A stretch of DNA of 22,491 bases, from the NCBI GenBank assembly GCA_035430965.1, contig DAOMHQ010000076.1, positions 1-22,491 of the forward strand, read 5' to 3'. Every line of letters starts with the position of its first letter. The stretch's first letter is position 1. The notes below the pieces were generated by a model that was given only the letters and a program-made list of their open reading frames with translations, was not told the DNA's origin and searched no databases. The position numbers and the translations under genes are program-made. This document shows, piece by piece, positions 1 through 6,964 of this stretch. The DNA comes from JAKPRU01 sp029568995 (GTDB taxonomy: Bacteria; Hinthialibacterota; Hinthialibacteria; Hinthialibacterales; JAKPRU01).

Positions 1-235
1 GTTGTTCATCGCCCAGAAGCGGAACCAGCGTGGGAACCGACTCCTTTGAGCCGGTAACCGCCAGCTCCCGGCAGGCGTCCATCTTGTCCTTGAGCGAGGC
101 ATTCGATTTGAGAACGGCAAGCAGGTCCGCCTCCGGCCGATAATCGGCAAATGCGACGTCCTGCACGAGCGACGACGCCATGCCGACAAACAGGAGGGCG
201 GCAATCAGGGTGGAATTGAGTTTTATCTTGAACAT
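1..235 (-). CDS. HEAT-repeat-like exported protein, N-terminal part only
   Basis: The gene runs off the left edge, so only the first 78 codons are visible. The ATG at 235 follows the purine-rich site GGAAGGAG at a spacing of 8 nt. The product starts MFKIKLNSTLIAALLFVGMA, which is a basic n-region and a hydrophobic core typical of a Sec signal peptide. After it comes an amphipathic helical stretch with ACRELAVTGSKESVPTLVPL, which reads like one HEAT/armadillo unit. Exported HEAT-repeat proteins of this kind commonly sit beside Gfo/Idh/MocA oxidoreductases and carbohydrate-associated domains in PVC-type bacteria, and here the oxidoreductase gene ends 31 bp upstream on the same strand, so the two are probably one operon. 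The function is unknown. A scaffold role in protein-protein contacts is only the generic expectation for HEAT repeats. A further catalytic domain may lie beyond the edge. Confidence 0.7.
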   Translation of the reverse strand, partial: MFKIKLNSTLIAALLFVGMASSLVQDVAFADYRPEADLLAVLKSNASLKDKMDACRELAVTGSKESVPTLVPLLGDEQ

Positions 236-266
236 CACGAATTCTCCTTCCGGGGTTAACTGGTCC

Positions 267-1625
267 TTAAACGATCCAGGGTTCTCGCTGAGCGCGGGCA
301 CGCAATCGGTTGGCTTCGGGATCGTTGATGAATTCTTCTTTTACCGCGTCGTACTTCATATCCCGTTTCAGCCACATGCAGATGTTGGCCGCATGGACTG
401 TGCTCATGGAGCGGTGCATCACTACCGGATTGGCCACGGTCAGCTGACGGGATTTGACGCAGTCGAAGAAATTGCGGACATGACGCATCGGGCCGTCGAC
501 TTTCCGCTGGGTCCGGGCCACGTAATCCCCGACGATTTTGTCGTACTCGGCGAGCAATGAGATCGGCTCGACATCCGGTTTCTGGTAACCGTCCGCCGTG
601 GCAACCCAGCCCTCGGTTCCCTCGTAGCGCACGCCGCAGGACCCGCGCCAGAATTTCCCGTCCATGTCCCGATTCAGGATCATCTTGATCCCGTTGGGGA
701 ACTTTGTGACCATGCCTTCCCCGCTTTCATTGTTGACATACCCGTATTCGATGGCGGCGGTGTCACCGGCTCCAATGGCCACCTGGCACTGCGCGAAGGT
801 GTGCGCACCCCATTCCCCGATACAGCTGGTGTGGAAATCATAGAATCCCCGCCAGCCGCCCCGGATATACTTCTGGTTGAACGGTCGCCAGGGGCATGGG
901 CCGAGCCACGCATCCCAGTCGACTTCTTCTTTGGGCGGTTCCGGTTCGGCAGGCAGCCAGTCGTGACGCATCTCTGCCGCATCCCACGGCGCAATATGTG
1001 CGCGGACAGTATGTACATCGCCCAGAAGCCCCAGGCGAAGTACCTCGTTCGCAAAGACAAAATTGTCCTCGCTGAGACGCTGGGTCCCCGTTTGGTAGAC
1101 TCGTCCGAACCGTTGGGCCGTTTCCACCACCACCTGGCCTTCCTGGATAGTCATTGACGAGGGTTTCTCGGAATAGACGTCCTTGCCCGCACGCATTGCC
1201 ATGATGGATGCCGAGGCGTGCCAGCGGTCTCCGGTTGTGATCAGAAGCGCATCAATGTCCGTGCGCTCCGCCAGAAATTCGCGAATGTCGCGATACATCT
1301 TGCAGTCCGTATTGCCGTGATGCTGATCCACCAGGGCCTTGATATTCTCCCGCTGCGATTTCTTGGCATCGCAAATCGCCACGAATTGCACATCCGGCTC
1401 GTTCAGCATCCGCCGCAGAACAAAGGATCCACGGCCGCCGACGCCGATACCCCCCAGGATGATCTTCTCACTGGGTGGGACCGCTCCGCCAAGGCCGAGG
1501 GCCGACTGCGGAATAATTGTGGGTGCCATCAAGATTGCCCCAGCCTGGGCGGTTGCTTGCAGGAACCGACGCCGGGTCACTTTTCTTGAAAGCGAAGGGG
1601 TTGAAACAGGTTTTGTCTCGATCAT
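267..1625 (-). CDS. Gfo/Idh/MocA family oxidoreductase with Tat signal
   Basis: This 452-aa protein is a predicted NAD(P)-dependent sugar or cyclitol dehydrogenase. Residues 17-45 form a twin-arginine signal (TRRRFLQ followed by a hydrophobic stretch), which predicts folding in the cytoplasm with cofactor bound and then Tat export. A Rossmann motif GIGVGGRG lies at about 59-66. The family's catalytic-lysine signature EKP is at 153-155, in the context DVYSEKPSS. The C-terminal half has the expected alpha/beta domain with HTSCIGEWGAHT near the middle. The ATG at 1625 is preceded by GGAGG at 9 nt. The HEAT-repeat gene follows after 31 bp, suggesting co-transcription. A LacI-type palindrome at 1642-1655 sits just upstream. 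The exact substrate cannot be read from sequence, because family members act on many sugars and some lack demonstrated activity. Confidence 0.9.
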   Translation of the reverse strand: MIETKPVSTPSLSRKVTRRRFLQATAQAGAILMAPTIIPQSALGLGGAVPPSEKIILGGIGVGGRGSFVLRRMLNEPDVQFVAICDAKKSQRENIKALVDQHHGNTDCKMYRDIREFLAERTDIDALLITTGDRWHASASIMAMRAGKDVYSEKPSSMTIQEGQVVVETAQRFGRVYQTGTQRLSEDNFVFANEVLRLGLLGDVHTVRAHIAPWDAAEMRHDWLPAEPEPPKEEVDWDAWLGPCPWRPFNQKYIRGGWRGFYDFHTSCIGEWGAHTFAQCQVAIGAGDTAAIEYGYVNNESGEGMVTKFPNGIKMILNRDMDGKFWRGSCGVRYEGTEGWVATADGYQKPDVEPISLLAEYDKIVGDYVARTQRKVDGPMRHVRNFFDCVKSRQLTVANPVVMHRSMSTVHAANICMWLKRDMKYDAVKEEFINDPEANRLRARAQREPWIV

Positions 1626-1641
1626 TGTGCATTGCCTCCAT

Positions 1642-1655
1642 TGAAATCGCTTTCG
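1642..1655. promoter_or_regulatory. LacI-family-type operator upstream of the oxidoreductase
   Basis: The 14-mer TGAAATCGCTTTCG has arms TGAAA and TTTCG around a central CG. It fits the LacI/CcpA-type operator consensus TGWAANCGNTNWCA at all but the last base. It lies about 16 bp upstream of the oxidoreductase ATG, where a bound repressor would block transcription or its start. No lacI-type gene is in the window, so the regulator is inferred. Confidence 0.5.
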
Positions 1656-1671
1656 TAAACAGACATGTTTA
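1656..1671. promoter_or_regulatory. Inverted repeat TAAACA-GACA-TGTTTA upstream of the oxidoreductase
   Basis: Six-base perfect arms (1656-1661 and 1666-1671) are separated by 4 nt and directly abut the LacI-like site. This could be a second operator or part of the promoter. No convincing -35/-10 pair was found here. Confidence 0.3.
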
Positions 1672-1774
1672 ACCTATTCCGGCCCGGAAGTCGATTGCTC
1701 CCAAGGTTTCATGTTGAGGAAGGAATGCGTTGGAAAGGGGATTTGCGGGACGCCGGGAACGGTGGCGTTCAACC

Positions 1775-1816
1775 GTAGGGTGGTGCTCAAACCCGTCTGC
1801 AGGCCAGCCCACCAAC
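1775..1816 (+). repeat. Palindromic dispersed repeat, copy 1 (PU-A)
   Basis: This 42-bp copy begins GTAGGGTGGTGCTC and ends GCCAGCCCACCAAC. It matches the copy at 1929-1970 at 38 of 42 positions. Its central hairpin is partly decayed (ACCCG-TCTG-CAGG) compared with the other copies. A related third copy lies at 18881-18916. Confidence 0.8.
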
Positions 1817-1820
1817 AGAC

Positions 1821-1904
1821 GAGATTTCTCCCTTCGGTCGAAATGACAGGACCGCCTTGCCGTTCCGGTATCCCCCGTCATTCCGAACGAATGTGAGGAA
1901 TCTC
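1821..1904. repeat. Long imperfect inverted repeat
   Basis: The left arm is 1821-1847 (GAGATTTCTC...GAAATGAC) and the right arm is 1877-1904 (GTCATTCCGA...GAATCTC). They are reverse complements with a few mismatches and one indel, around a loop of 29 nt. The arm resembles the AGATTTCTC...CGAAATGACA type of intergenic repeat that I associate with many environmental bacterial genomes (memory-based, not searched). It is flanked on both sides by PU-A copies, so the block looks like an accretion of repeats. Confidence 0.7.
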
Positions 1905-1928
1905 AGGCCTGGGGTGAGGGAGGCAAAC

Positions 1929-1970
1929 GTAGGGTGATGCTCAGGCCCGTCTGCGGGCCAGCCCACCAAC
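1929..1970 (+). repeat. Palindromic dispersed repeat, copy 2 (PU-A)
   Basis: The core is a perfect hairpin, GGCCCG-TCTG-CGGGCC (1944-1959), inside a wider imperfect palindrome whose outer arms are GGTGATGCT and AGCCCACC. It lies 6 bp beyond the stop codon of prepilin 1, so it could cap or stabilise the 3' end of that transcript, as REP elements do. Confidence 0.8.
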
Positions 1971-1976
1971 CGCCTC

Positions 1977-2777
1977 TCAGAAATTCGTCACATCATCTTC
2001 AGCCGGGGTGTTGTTTGCCGTCGTGTTGGCATTATCCCCGCGGTCGATCAGATCGTCCCCGTCGTTGTCTACTTTGTCTTCCCAGTTATTGCTGCCGATT
2101 CCTCCCGGAAAACTGGCCTGGTTGGTGCTGCGGTCCGGTCCGAAAGAGATGATCTGAAAGCTCCTGGGATTCTTGGGCGTGCCGCGTGTATTCCCGGAGG
2201 TTCCGCCCTGGTCGTAGGCGATTGGCATATCTGCAAACCGCTGGGCCATCTGCTGTTCCAGGCAATTCCCGTTCGGGCAGTAAACCTGGCTGGAGACATA
2301 ATAAAGAGGGCTGCCCCAGGCATCCACAATTGCCTTCGGTTTATCCCCGCTTGCATCTGTCGATGCGGCAAGCACGAACGACGGAACACCGCCCTGGCTG
2401 AGGATGCTGGCCACCGGCCCCGCAGTACCCGGATCACTGGGGGACGCCCAGAACGGCTGACCGCTCTCGAATACCGCCAGATCCTTGCCCTGAATCGAAA
2501 CCGGCGACTTGGCCCGCTCACCGATGATCTTGTAGAACACGGCGGGGGAAACAGCTTTCGCGGCGGGAACATTGTACATCCCCGGCGGGTATTGCTTGTA
2601 ATCGACCTTGTAGGTCTCCAGGGCTACCTCAAGGCTACTGATAAGTGCCTGCGTCTTGCTGAACTTTGCCCGGTCGATCTGTGTAATCACATTCGGCGTG
2701 ACAATGGCCGCCAGAATCCCGATAATCGCAACCACAACAAGCAGTTCTACAAGTGTAAACGCATCAAGTCTTTTCAT
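1977..2777 (-). CDS. Type IV-like prepilin 1 (GspG/PilA-like pseudopilin)
   Basis: This 266-aa protein has a class III signal: leader MKRLDA, then FTLVELLVVVAIIGILAAI, with the conserved Glu at mature position 5. A prepilin peptidase would cut between Ala6 and Phe7 (Ala at -1 instead of the usual Gly). The hydrophobic helix continues into a typical N-terminal alpha helix (residues 30-60), then a globular C-terminal domain. Near the C-terminus is WEDKVDNDGDDLIDRGD, an acidic Asp/Asn run that could bind calcium as in some GspG pseudopilins. The ATG at 2777 is preceded by GGAG. The gene has its own promoter (2865-2894) and no other pilus or secretion gene is adjacent, so it is probably one of many stand-alone pilins in the genome. 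Its partner machine is unknown. Confidence 0.88.
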   Translation of the reverse strand: MKRLDAFTLVELLVVVAIIGILAAIVTPNVITQIDRAKFSKTQALISSLEVALETYKVDYKQYPPGMYNVPAAKAVSPAVFYKIIGERAKSPVSIQGKDLAVFESGQPFWASPSDPGTAGPVASILSQGGVPSFVLAASTDASGDKPKAIVDAWGSPLYYVSSQVYCPNGNCLEQQMAQRFADMPIAYDQGGTSGNTRGTPKNPRSFQIISFGPDRSTNQASFPGGIGSNNWEDKVDNDGDDLIDRGDNANTTANNTPAEDDVTNF

Positions 2778-2833
2778 TCAGGTTCTCCAGCCGGATTCGC
2801 CAGGCGGCGCCGATCTCTCACATCATGGATTTT

Positions 2834-2856
2834 GAGGACCATTCAGCAGGGTCCTC
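2834..2856 (-). promoter_or_regulatory. 5'-leader hairpin of prepilin 1
   Basis: GAGGACC and GGTCCTC form a 7-bp stem with a 9-nt loop. It would lie at the very 5' end of the mRNA made from the promoter at 2865-2894, where such hairpins often stabilise transcripts. This role is inferred. Confidence 0.35.
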
Positions 2857-2864
2857 CCAAGAGA

Positions 2865-2894
2865 AGTATAGTAACAATACCCGGAAACCGTCAA
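2865..2894 (-). promoter_or_regulatory. Sigma-70-type promoter of prepilin 1
   Basis: On the minus strand, TTGACG (2889-2894) and TATACT (2865-2870) are separated by 18 bp. Five of six bases match the consensus in both boxes. The predicted transcript starts near 2858, leaving a leader of about 80 nt. The site lies just past the tsaC stop codon, so the prepilin can be transcribed independently of tsaC. Confidence 0.6.
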
Positions 2895-2900
2895 TTTATC

Positions 2901-3554
2901 TTAACGTTGGCTGAAAAACAAAGGTTCCAGAATTTCACGCGGAATGGCCCCTTCCCGAAGGATCTTCCAGCGACCTTTCTCCTTTCCGATGACCGTGGAT
3001 GGGCAGGGGATATGGGGAAATGGTCCTCCATCGACAATCAAATCCACCCCGTCAAGTATCTCCTCGTCGAGATCCTCGATGCAGAGAATCTCCGGTTGGC
3101 CGCTCCGGTTTGCGCTGGTCGCCGCCAGCGGAGTGTTCATTTCCCGAAATAGAGTTTGGAGCCACTTATGATCTGGAGCGCGTAATCCGATGGTATTTCT
3201 CGGACCGCACAGCCCCTCCGCCAGAGACAATCCGGTTGCCGCCACCACGGTCAGCGCTCCGGGCCACCAGCGCCTTAAGACATCTCGCAAGACCTCGTCT
3301 TCCTGCACTCCGTAGTCTGCCGGACGCCTCTCTGCCTCCACCAGCAACGCCAGCGGTTGACCGAGGGGCCGCTGCTTGATCCGAAAGATCCGCCGGATGG
3401 CATCCGGTCGATCCCACCGGCAGCCGATCCCGTACACCGTATCCGTCGGGAAGATCGTCACACCACCGCTGTCCAACACTTCTCGACACCGGCGCAGACA
3501 TTCCGCGTCCGACTCCGCCGAGACTCCAAGTCGAATCCGTTCCGCAGTTCCCAT
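2901..3554 (-). CDS. tsaC: Threonylcarbamoyl-AMP synthase (TsaC/YrdC/Sua5 family)
   Basis: The enzyme makes threonylcarbamoyl-AMP from threonine, bicarbonate and ATP, the first step of the universal t6A37 tRNA modification in the cytoplasm. The 217-aa product is the short TsaC form, with a single YrdC domain and no Sua5 C-terminal domain. Visible motifs are PTDTVYG (36-42), the nucleotide-binding KQR (60-62), WWPGALTVV (96-104), TIGLRAPDH, SANRSG (147-152), STVI (186-189) and the closing REG (200-202). The start at 3554 has no strong ribosome binding site, but it gives the expected N-terminus. The gene lies between a repeat pair at 3620-3672 and prepilin 1 on the same strand. The later t6A genes (tsaB, tsaD, tsaE) are not in the window. 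Confidence 0.92.
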   Translation of the reverse strand: MGTAERIRLGVSAESDAECLRRCREVLDSGGVTIFPTDTVYGIGCRWDRPDAIRRIFRIKQRPLGQPLALLVEAERRPADYGVQEDEVLRDVLRRWWPGALTVVAATGLSLAEGLCGPRNTIGLRAPDHKWLQTLFREMNTPLAATSANRSGQPEILCIEDLDEEILDGVDLIVDGGPFPHIPCPSTVIGKEKGRWKILREGAIPREILEPLFFSQR

Positions 3555-3619
3555 CGGTTCTATTTGCCCTATACGTTCCTTACTCCCCTCAATCCCCTAT
3601 TGTCTCTCCCCCCCTCAAT

Positions 3620-3672
3620 CCCCCCGTGAACGGGGGGAGGTTTCTTGCCCCCTCTCCGTTCACGGAGAGGGT
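3620..3672. repeat. Pair of palindromic repeats (GGAGAGGG family)
   Basis: Two hairpins lie in tandem. CCCCCCGT-GA-ACGGGGGG spans 3620-3637 and CCCTCTCCGT-TC-ACGGAGAGGG spans 3650-3671. The tail GTCGGGGTGAGGG after the second is shared with the copy at 6856-6886. They sit in the 152-bp gap between ccsA and tsaC, 3' of ccsA, and could act as terminator or mRNA-end structures. Confidence 0.75.
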
Positions 3673-3706
3673 CGGGGTGAGGGAACGGAGAGTCGGTGGG
3701 GGGTTT

Positions 3707-4711
3707 TCAGGCATAGCTATGCAATCCGCTTAGCACGTAATTCACTCCCAGCCAGGTGAACATCAGCGCCCAGAATCCCACAATCGATACCCAGACATTG
3801 CCTGCCGTGCGCCACTTGGCGTTGATGTGCTGGTGCAGAAACAGCCCGTACACAAGCCACGTTATCAACGCCAGACTCTCTTTCGGGTCCCATCCCCAGT
3901 ATCGTCCCCAGGCCTCATTGGCCCAGATCGCACCCGTGATGATCCCAAGGGTCAGAAACGGATAGGACATGGCCACGCAACGATAATTAAGGTCGTACAT
4001 GACTGAATTACCCGGAAGCATGTCGGATAACCGATAACGAAGAAAAAACTCCATTCCCGCATACACAAGAACGCACACAACCACAGCGAAACCCCAGCTG
4101 AAATGGTCTCTCAGATTCTCCACAGGCCCCTGCCCGGATGAGTTCAAGAGCAGTTGCAGGCTCACCGCTGCAACCATGCCGATGGAGATCGCCAGGACAA
4201 TCCTGCCCAGAATCCGGTTCTTGCCCGTCTCGTGCGAAAGATGAAGAAGCGCGATCACATATCCCACCACCGCGAATCCATATCCGACGATGTAGCTCAT
4301 CACATGAATTTGAACCCAATAACTCTGAAGAGCCGGAATCAGCGGCTTGGGGACCGGTGTACCGACCGACGAGGCGTATCCGTTCCCCAGCACCGCCAGG
4401 ACTGCCACAATGCCGCCCGCGAATCTGTGGCCTGTGGTGTACTCGAAAAACAGGTATCCCGCCACCATACACCACACCAGGAACACGGTCATTTCATCCA
4501 GGTAGATATACGGCGGCTGCCCGGAATACACCCACCGCCAGATCCAGTTCACCGTGTGAACCAGCAGGCCCAGCATCAGAATGGTCCTCGCGGCCATCCA
4601 TCTCGATCCCTCCCTGGGGATGATCGTCCGCCAGAAATAGAAAACACATGCCGCCATGTACAGCACAATGGAGGCCAACAGTGTATGCGTATAAAACGAG
4701 GTGTCCATCAT
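3707..4711 (-). CDS. ccsA: Cytochrome c biogenesis protein CcsA (System II heme handling)
   Basis: CcsA is the multi-pass membrane protein that, with ResB/Ccs1, carries heme across the membrane and attaches it to apocytochromes c. The 334-aa product is a highly hydrophobic polypeptide with about eight membrane segments. The diagnostic tryptophan-rich WWD signature is seen as WGRYWGWDPKES at about residues 266-277, where it presents heme at the outer face. Candidate heme-ligand histidines occur in QIHVMSYIVGYG and LFLHQHINAKWR. resB lies upstream on the same strand, separated by the 9-bp minisatellite, so the pair is probably one functional unit. The start uses the double ATG at 4709-4711 with only a weak GGAT upstream. 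The thioredoxin-like (ResA/CcsX) and CcdA partners are not in the window. Confidence 0.92.
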   Translation of the reverse strand: MMDTSFYTHTLLASIVLYMAACVFYFWRTIIPREGSRWMAARTILMLGLLVHTVNWIWRWVYSGQPPYIYLDEMTVFLVWCMVAGYLFFEYTTGHRFAGGIVAVLAVLGNGYASSVGTPVPKPLIPALQSYWVQIHVMSYIVGYGFAVVGYVIALLHLSHETGKNRILGRIVLAISIGMVAAVSLQLLLNSSGQGPVENLRDHFSWGFAVVVCVLVYAGMEFFLRYRLSDMLPGNSVMYDLNYRCVAMSYPFLTLGIITGAIWANEAWGRYWGWDPKESLALITWLVYGLFLHQHINAKWRTAGNVWVSIVGFWALMFTWLGVNYVLSGLHSYA

Positions 4712-4741
4712 TTTGAACGATCCATTCTATTGGGATGAAAA

Positions 4742-4916
4742 GTGGACGGTGTGGACGGTGTGGACGGTGTGGACNNNNNNNNNNNNNNNNNNNNNNNNNN
4801 NNNNNNNNNNNNNNNNNNNNNNNNNNNNNNNNNNNNNNNNNNNNNNNNNNNNNNNNNNNNNNNNNNNNNNNNNNGTGGACGGTGTGGACGGTGTGGACGG
4901 TGTGGACATTGTGGAC
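4742..4916. repeat. 9-bp minisatellite (GTGGACGGT)n interrupted by a 100-N gap
   Basis: The left part (4742-4774) holds 3.7 exact copies of GTGGACGGT. The right part (4875-4916) holds about 4.7 copies, one with the variant GTGGACATT. The N run at 4775-4874 is exactly 100, which looks like a placeholder for unknown length, so the array was probably too repetitive to assemble. It lies in the gap between resB and ccsA, 4 bp before the resB stop codon, and is not part of either gene. Confidence 0.92.
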
Positions 4917-4920
4917 TCCT

Positions 4921-6066
4921 TCATGATTTCCTCCCCCGCAGAAACGGCTTCACATAGAAAATCCAAATCACCCCTGCCATCACCAATACGCCACCGACAT
5001 AGAAAATCTCATCTCCGGGATCCTTTTTCACTTCCAGAATTGTATAGGATTCCCGGTCCTTATCCCAATCGCTCTGATAAAACGCATACCCTCGATAACG
5101 GAGCGGATCGTTCACAATTACCCGCTTTCCGCCGACCACCTTTCCATCCTCAATAAGATTGATCCGGCTGTTATACGACTTCACGTGCAGAAACTGCGGT
5201 TCGCGACTGTATTGCATGAGGATATCGCGTGTCTGCGCGTTGCCATGCGGATTCGGATCGAGATAGCTCAGAACCGTTTCCCCGGATGTTCCGTTTCGCT
5301 CGACCTGGACCCGTATGGCCGGATTGCGCCATTTCTCCGAGCGTGTCGCCGCAGGGTTGTTCCCATCCGGGTGATAATCCGGGAACACGTCCAGCACCGT
5401 GACCGTTGCGTCATATACCATTGAGAAAACACGAGTTCCCGGATCGGCTGTGACATGCTGCTCATATTGACCGTCCGGCCTGAAAACAATCAGCGCGCCG
5501 TTGCCGCTGTCATAGTGGTCCAGCCAGAACCGCTCGCACATCAGCGAGAAGGGAAGGGAACTCGGATTCATCCGGTCGCCTTCCGGTTGATAGAACACGG
5601 AACTGCATCCTCCTTCATTGAGGATCATTCTGCCGCTCAGTCCGAAGACGCCCGTTACAAATGCTCCCACTCCAATCAGCAGAAGCCCCGTATGTGTAAT
5701 CAGAAATCCAAGGTTGTTTAGGGTGAATCGAAATCGTTGACTCGCGCAGGAAAGGATGGAACAACAGAGAACCAGCAGAATACCATTGAACCAGAACGTG
5801 TGAAAAACGTCATCGAATCCGAAGAACACAATCAGCCCGCCCCATTCAGGTCCGTAAGTCTGCATATAGGAGGACGGCGGACGGTCCTGAATCAGCAGGC
5901 TTCCAAGCAGCGTGAACAGGCAAATCGCGGCAATCAGCGCGATAGCGAACTTCAGATTCCGCAGGAACTTCCACAATCCCCTCAGACCGTACATCCCGCA
6001 AAGGATGGATAAGCCGATAATCAGGGCAAGGGAAAGCAGAAGCGATCCGGTCGAGAGGTCTTGCAT
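4921..6066 (-). CDS. resB: Cytochrome c biogenesis protein ResB/Ccs1
   Basis: ResB (Ccs1) is the second core part of System II cytochrome c maturation and works with CcsA in the membrane. The 381-aa product has membrane segments at about 8-28 and 38-60 (the second reads LKFAIALIAAICLFTLLGSLL, cut short by one residue here as LKFAIALIAAICLFTLLGSL), a further pair near residues 80-145, a large extracytoplasmic domain of about 200 residues, and a final helix VGGVLVMAGVIWIFYVKPFL near the C-terminus. The fragments LGSLLIQDRPPS and RDILMQYSREPQFLHVKSYN fit the family. I chose the ATG at 6066 because CGGAGAACCC provides a ribosome binding site 6 nt upstream. A longer frame reaches 6117 without one. 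The gap to ccsA (209 bp with Ns) is filled by the minisatellite. Confidence 0.88.
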   Translation of the reverse strand: MQDLSTGSLLLSLALIIGLSILCGMYGLRGLWKFLRNLKFAIALIAAICLFTLLGSLLIQDRPPSSYMQTYGPEWGGLIVFFGFDDVFHTFWFNGILLVLCCSILSCASQRFRFTLNNLGFLITHTGLLLIGVGAFVTGVFGLSGRMILNEGGCSSVFYQPEGDRMNPSSLPFSLMCERFWLDHYDSGNGALIVFRPDGQYEQHVTADPGTRVFSMVYDATVTVLDVFPDYHPDGNNPAATRSEKWRNPAIRVQVERNGTSGETVLSYLDPNPHGNAQTRDILMQYSREPQFLHVKSYNSRINLIEDGKVVGGKRVIVNDPLRYRGYAFYQSDWDKDRESYTILEVKKDPGDEIFYVGGVLVMAGVIWIFYVKPFLRGRKS

Positions 6067-6184
6067 GGGTTCTCCGTGAGAGATGTCATTCGGGGAAACG
6101 ACCGAGTCCCGCCACACAATCAGCGGAAACAGAGTCTATCCAAGGGGGGTATGCCCGACAAGGGAGGAAAAAATGGGAAGAAGT

Positions 6185-6197
6185 GCCCTCTCAGGGC
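6185..6197 (-). terminator. Weak terminator-like hairpin at the prepilin 2 stop codon
   Basis: GCCCT-GAG-AGGGC overlaps the stop codon of prepilin 2. On the minus strand it is followed about 11 nt later by a run of six T. The stem is short and the T run is distant, so this is only a possible terminator. Confidence 0.25.
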
Positions 6198-6838
6198 CTT
6201 TTGCGTTCCTTGTTGGTTTCGGTCGTACTGTCCCAGAAACGCTGAGTCTGTATTGCACGATTCTGTTCATCGTAAGTTGCAAACAGGTACGGATAGGTCT
6301 GCGTGTACATTCCATCCACCGTGCGAATCACATCCCCGGGGCTGTCAATTCCGTTGGTGATATCGAACCGCACCGCCGGGCTGTCGTCATGACGCTGGTC
6401 GGGACCGAACGACCAGACATAGAAGGCCGCGTTCTTGGTCTTGTGATAGAAATCAGGCTCGGACTGCACGAACTTCTCATGCAGCACCGCAAACGGTTCT
6501 GCATGAAGAAATCCCTTGCTGTCTTTATACCCGTTCCGCCAGGGGGCAAACACCCCCTGCTGGAACTTGTCTTCAATCGGTTCCGAGATATAGGCCACCG
6601 GAGTGGTAAGAAAACGGTGTTGCCCCTTGTCTCCGTCGAGATGAGGCATCCAGAGACCATTGTCCATGTAATAGATCATCATCGCGTCTGCGAGAACCTT
6701 GGCGTCGGCGGTCACCACGGTCGTCTTGGCGCGGATTTGGGCATTGAGATAGTTCGGCACGGCCATCGTGGCCAGGATGCTGATTATCGTGACCACCACA
6801 AGTAACTCGATCAACGTAAACGCATTCTGCAGGCGCAT
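6191..6838 (-). CDS. Type IV-like prepilin 2
   Basis: This 215-aa protein starts MRLQNA and then FTLIELLVVVTIISILATMA, a class III prepilin signal with Glu5 and cleavage predicted after Ala6. The following helix (NAQIRAKTTVVTADAKVLADAMM cut at residue 48 or so) leads to a C-terminal domain. That domain ends with SFGPDQRHDD and then FDITNGIDSPGDVIRT, which resembles the tail of prepilin 3 (YNPSNGIISSGDVVKMGP). The gene has its own TATACT promoter at 6924-6952. Its leader contains a palindromic repeat whose GA-rich strand lies just before the ATG and probably provides the ribosome binding site (AGGGAGAAGAAG). There are no pilus assembly genes nearby. It is likely a minor or stand-alone pseudopilin of an expanded family, with function unknown. 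Confidence 0.87.
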   Translation of the reverse strand: MRLQNAFTLIELLVVVTIISILATMAVPNYLNAQIRAKTTVVTADAKVLADAMMIYYMDNGLWMPHLDGDKGQHRFLTTPVAYISEPIEDKFQQGVFAPWRNGYKDSKGFLHAEPFAVLHEKFVQSEPDFYHKTKNAAFYVWSFGPDQRHDDSPAVRFDITNGIDSPGDVIRTVDGMYTQTYPYLFATYDEQNRAIQTQRFWDSTTETNKERKRP

Positions 6839-6855
6839 TATGGATGCTTCTTCTC

Positions 6856-6886
6856 CCTCTCCCTCCGGGAGAGGCTTGGGGTGAGG
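6856..6886. repeat. Palindromic repeat (GGAGAGGG family) in the prepilin 2 leader
   Basis: CCTCTCCC-TCC-GGGAGAGG forms an 8-bp stem (6856-6874), followed by CTTGGGGTGAGGG, which matches the tail of the 3650-3671 copy. It lies between the predicted promoter and the start codon of prepilin 2, so it would be transcribed in the 5' leader. Confidence 0.75.
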
Positions 6887-6923
6887 GTTTGTCTATCCGG
6901 CCCACTCATTCTCCTTCAAAAGG

Positions 6924-6952
6924 AGTATATCACCGCCCGGCCCGATTGACAG
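6924..6952 (-). promoter_or_regulatory. Sigma-70-type promoter of prepilin 2
   Basis: On the minus strand, CTGTCA (6947-6952) and TATACT (6924-6929) are spaced by 17 bp. The -10 box is identical to that of prepilin 1. It begins directly after the terminator of the upstream lipoprotein gene, as expected for an independent transcription unit. Confidence 0.5.
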
Positions 6953-6964
6953 ATAAACAGAACA

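Larger units (their letters stand above)
1626..1976. other. 351-bp intergenic region built of short repeats
   Basis: I see no gene in this stretch. The right-hand part (1775-1970) is a nested arrangement: two 42-bp near-identical copies of a palindromic repeat flank a long imperfect hairpin. The left-hand part holds the putative operators of the oxidoreductase gene. The short reading frames here are created by the repeats. Confidence 0.7.

Noticed and set aside
1669..1969. Several 60-72 codon frames between the oxidoreductase and prepilin 1
   Set aside because: They consist of the inverted and palindromic repeats and lack ribosome binding sites.
4742..4916. The 9-bp tandem array as a CRISPR array or a repeat protein (VDG repeats)
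   Set aside because: There are no spacers, the unit is far too short for CRISPR, and all three frames through it are artefacts of a 9-bp unit being divisible by three.
6083..6805. A 240-codon open frame on the plus strand
   Set aside because: It is antisense to prepilin 2, whose class III signal is unmistakable.
6838..6909. A 23-codon leader peptide whose stop overlaps the prepilin 2 ATG (TAATG)
   Set aside because: The AAGGAG site is only one base from its ATG, too close for normal initiation, and most of its codons come from the palindromic repeat.
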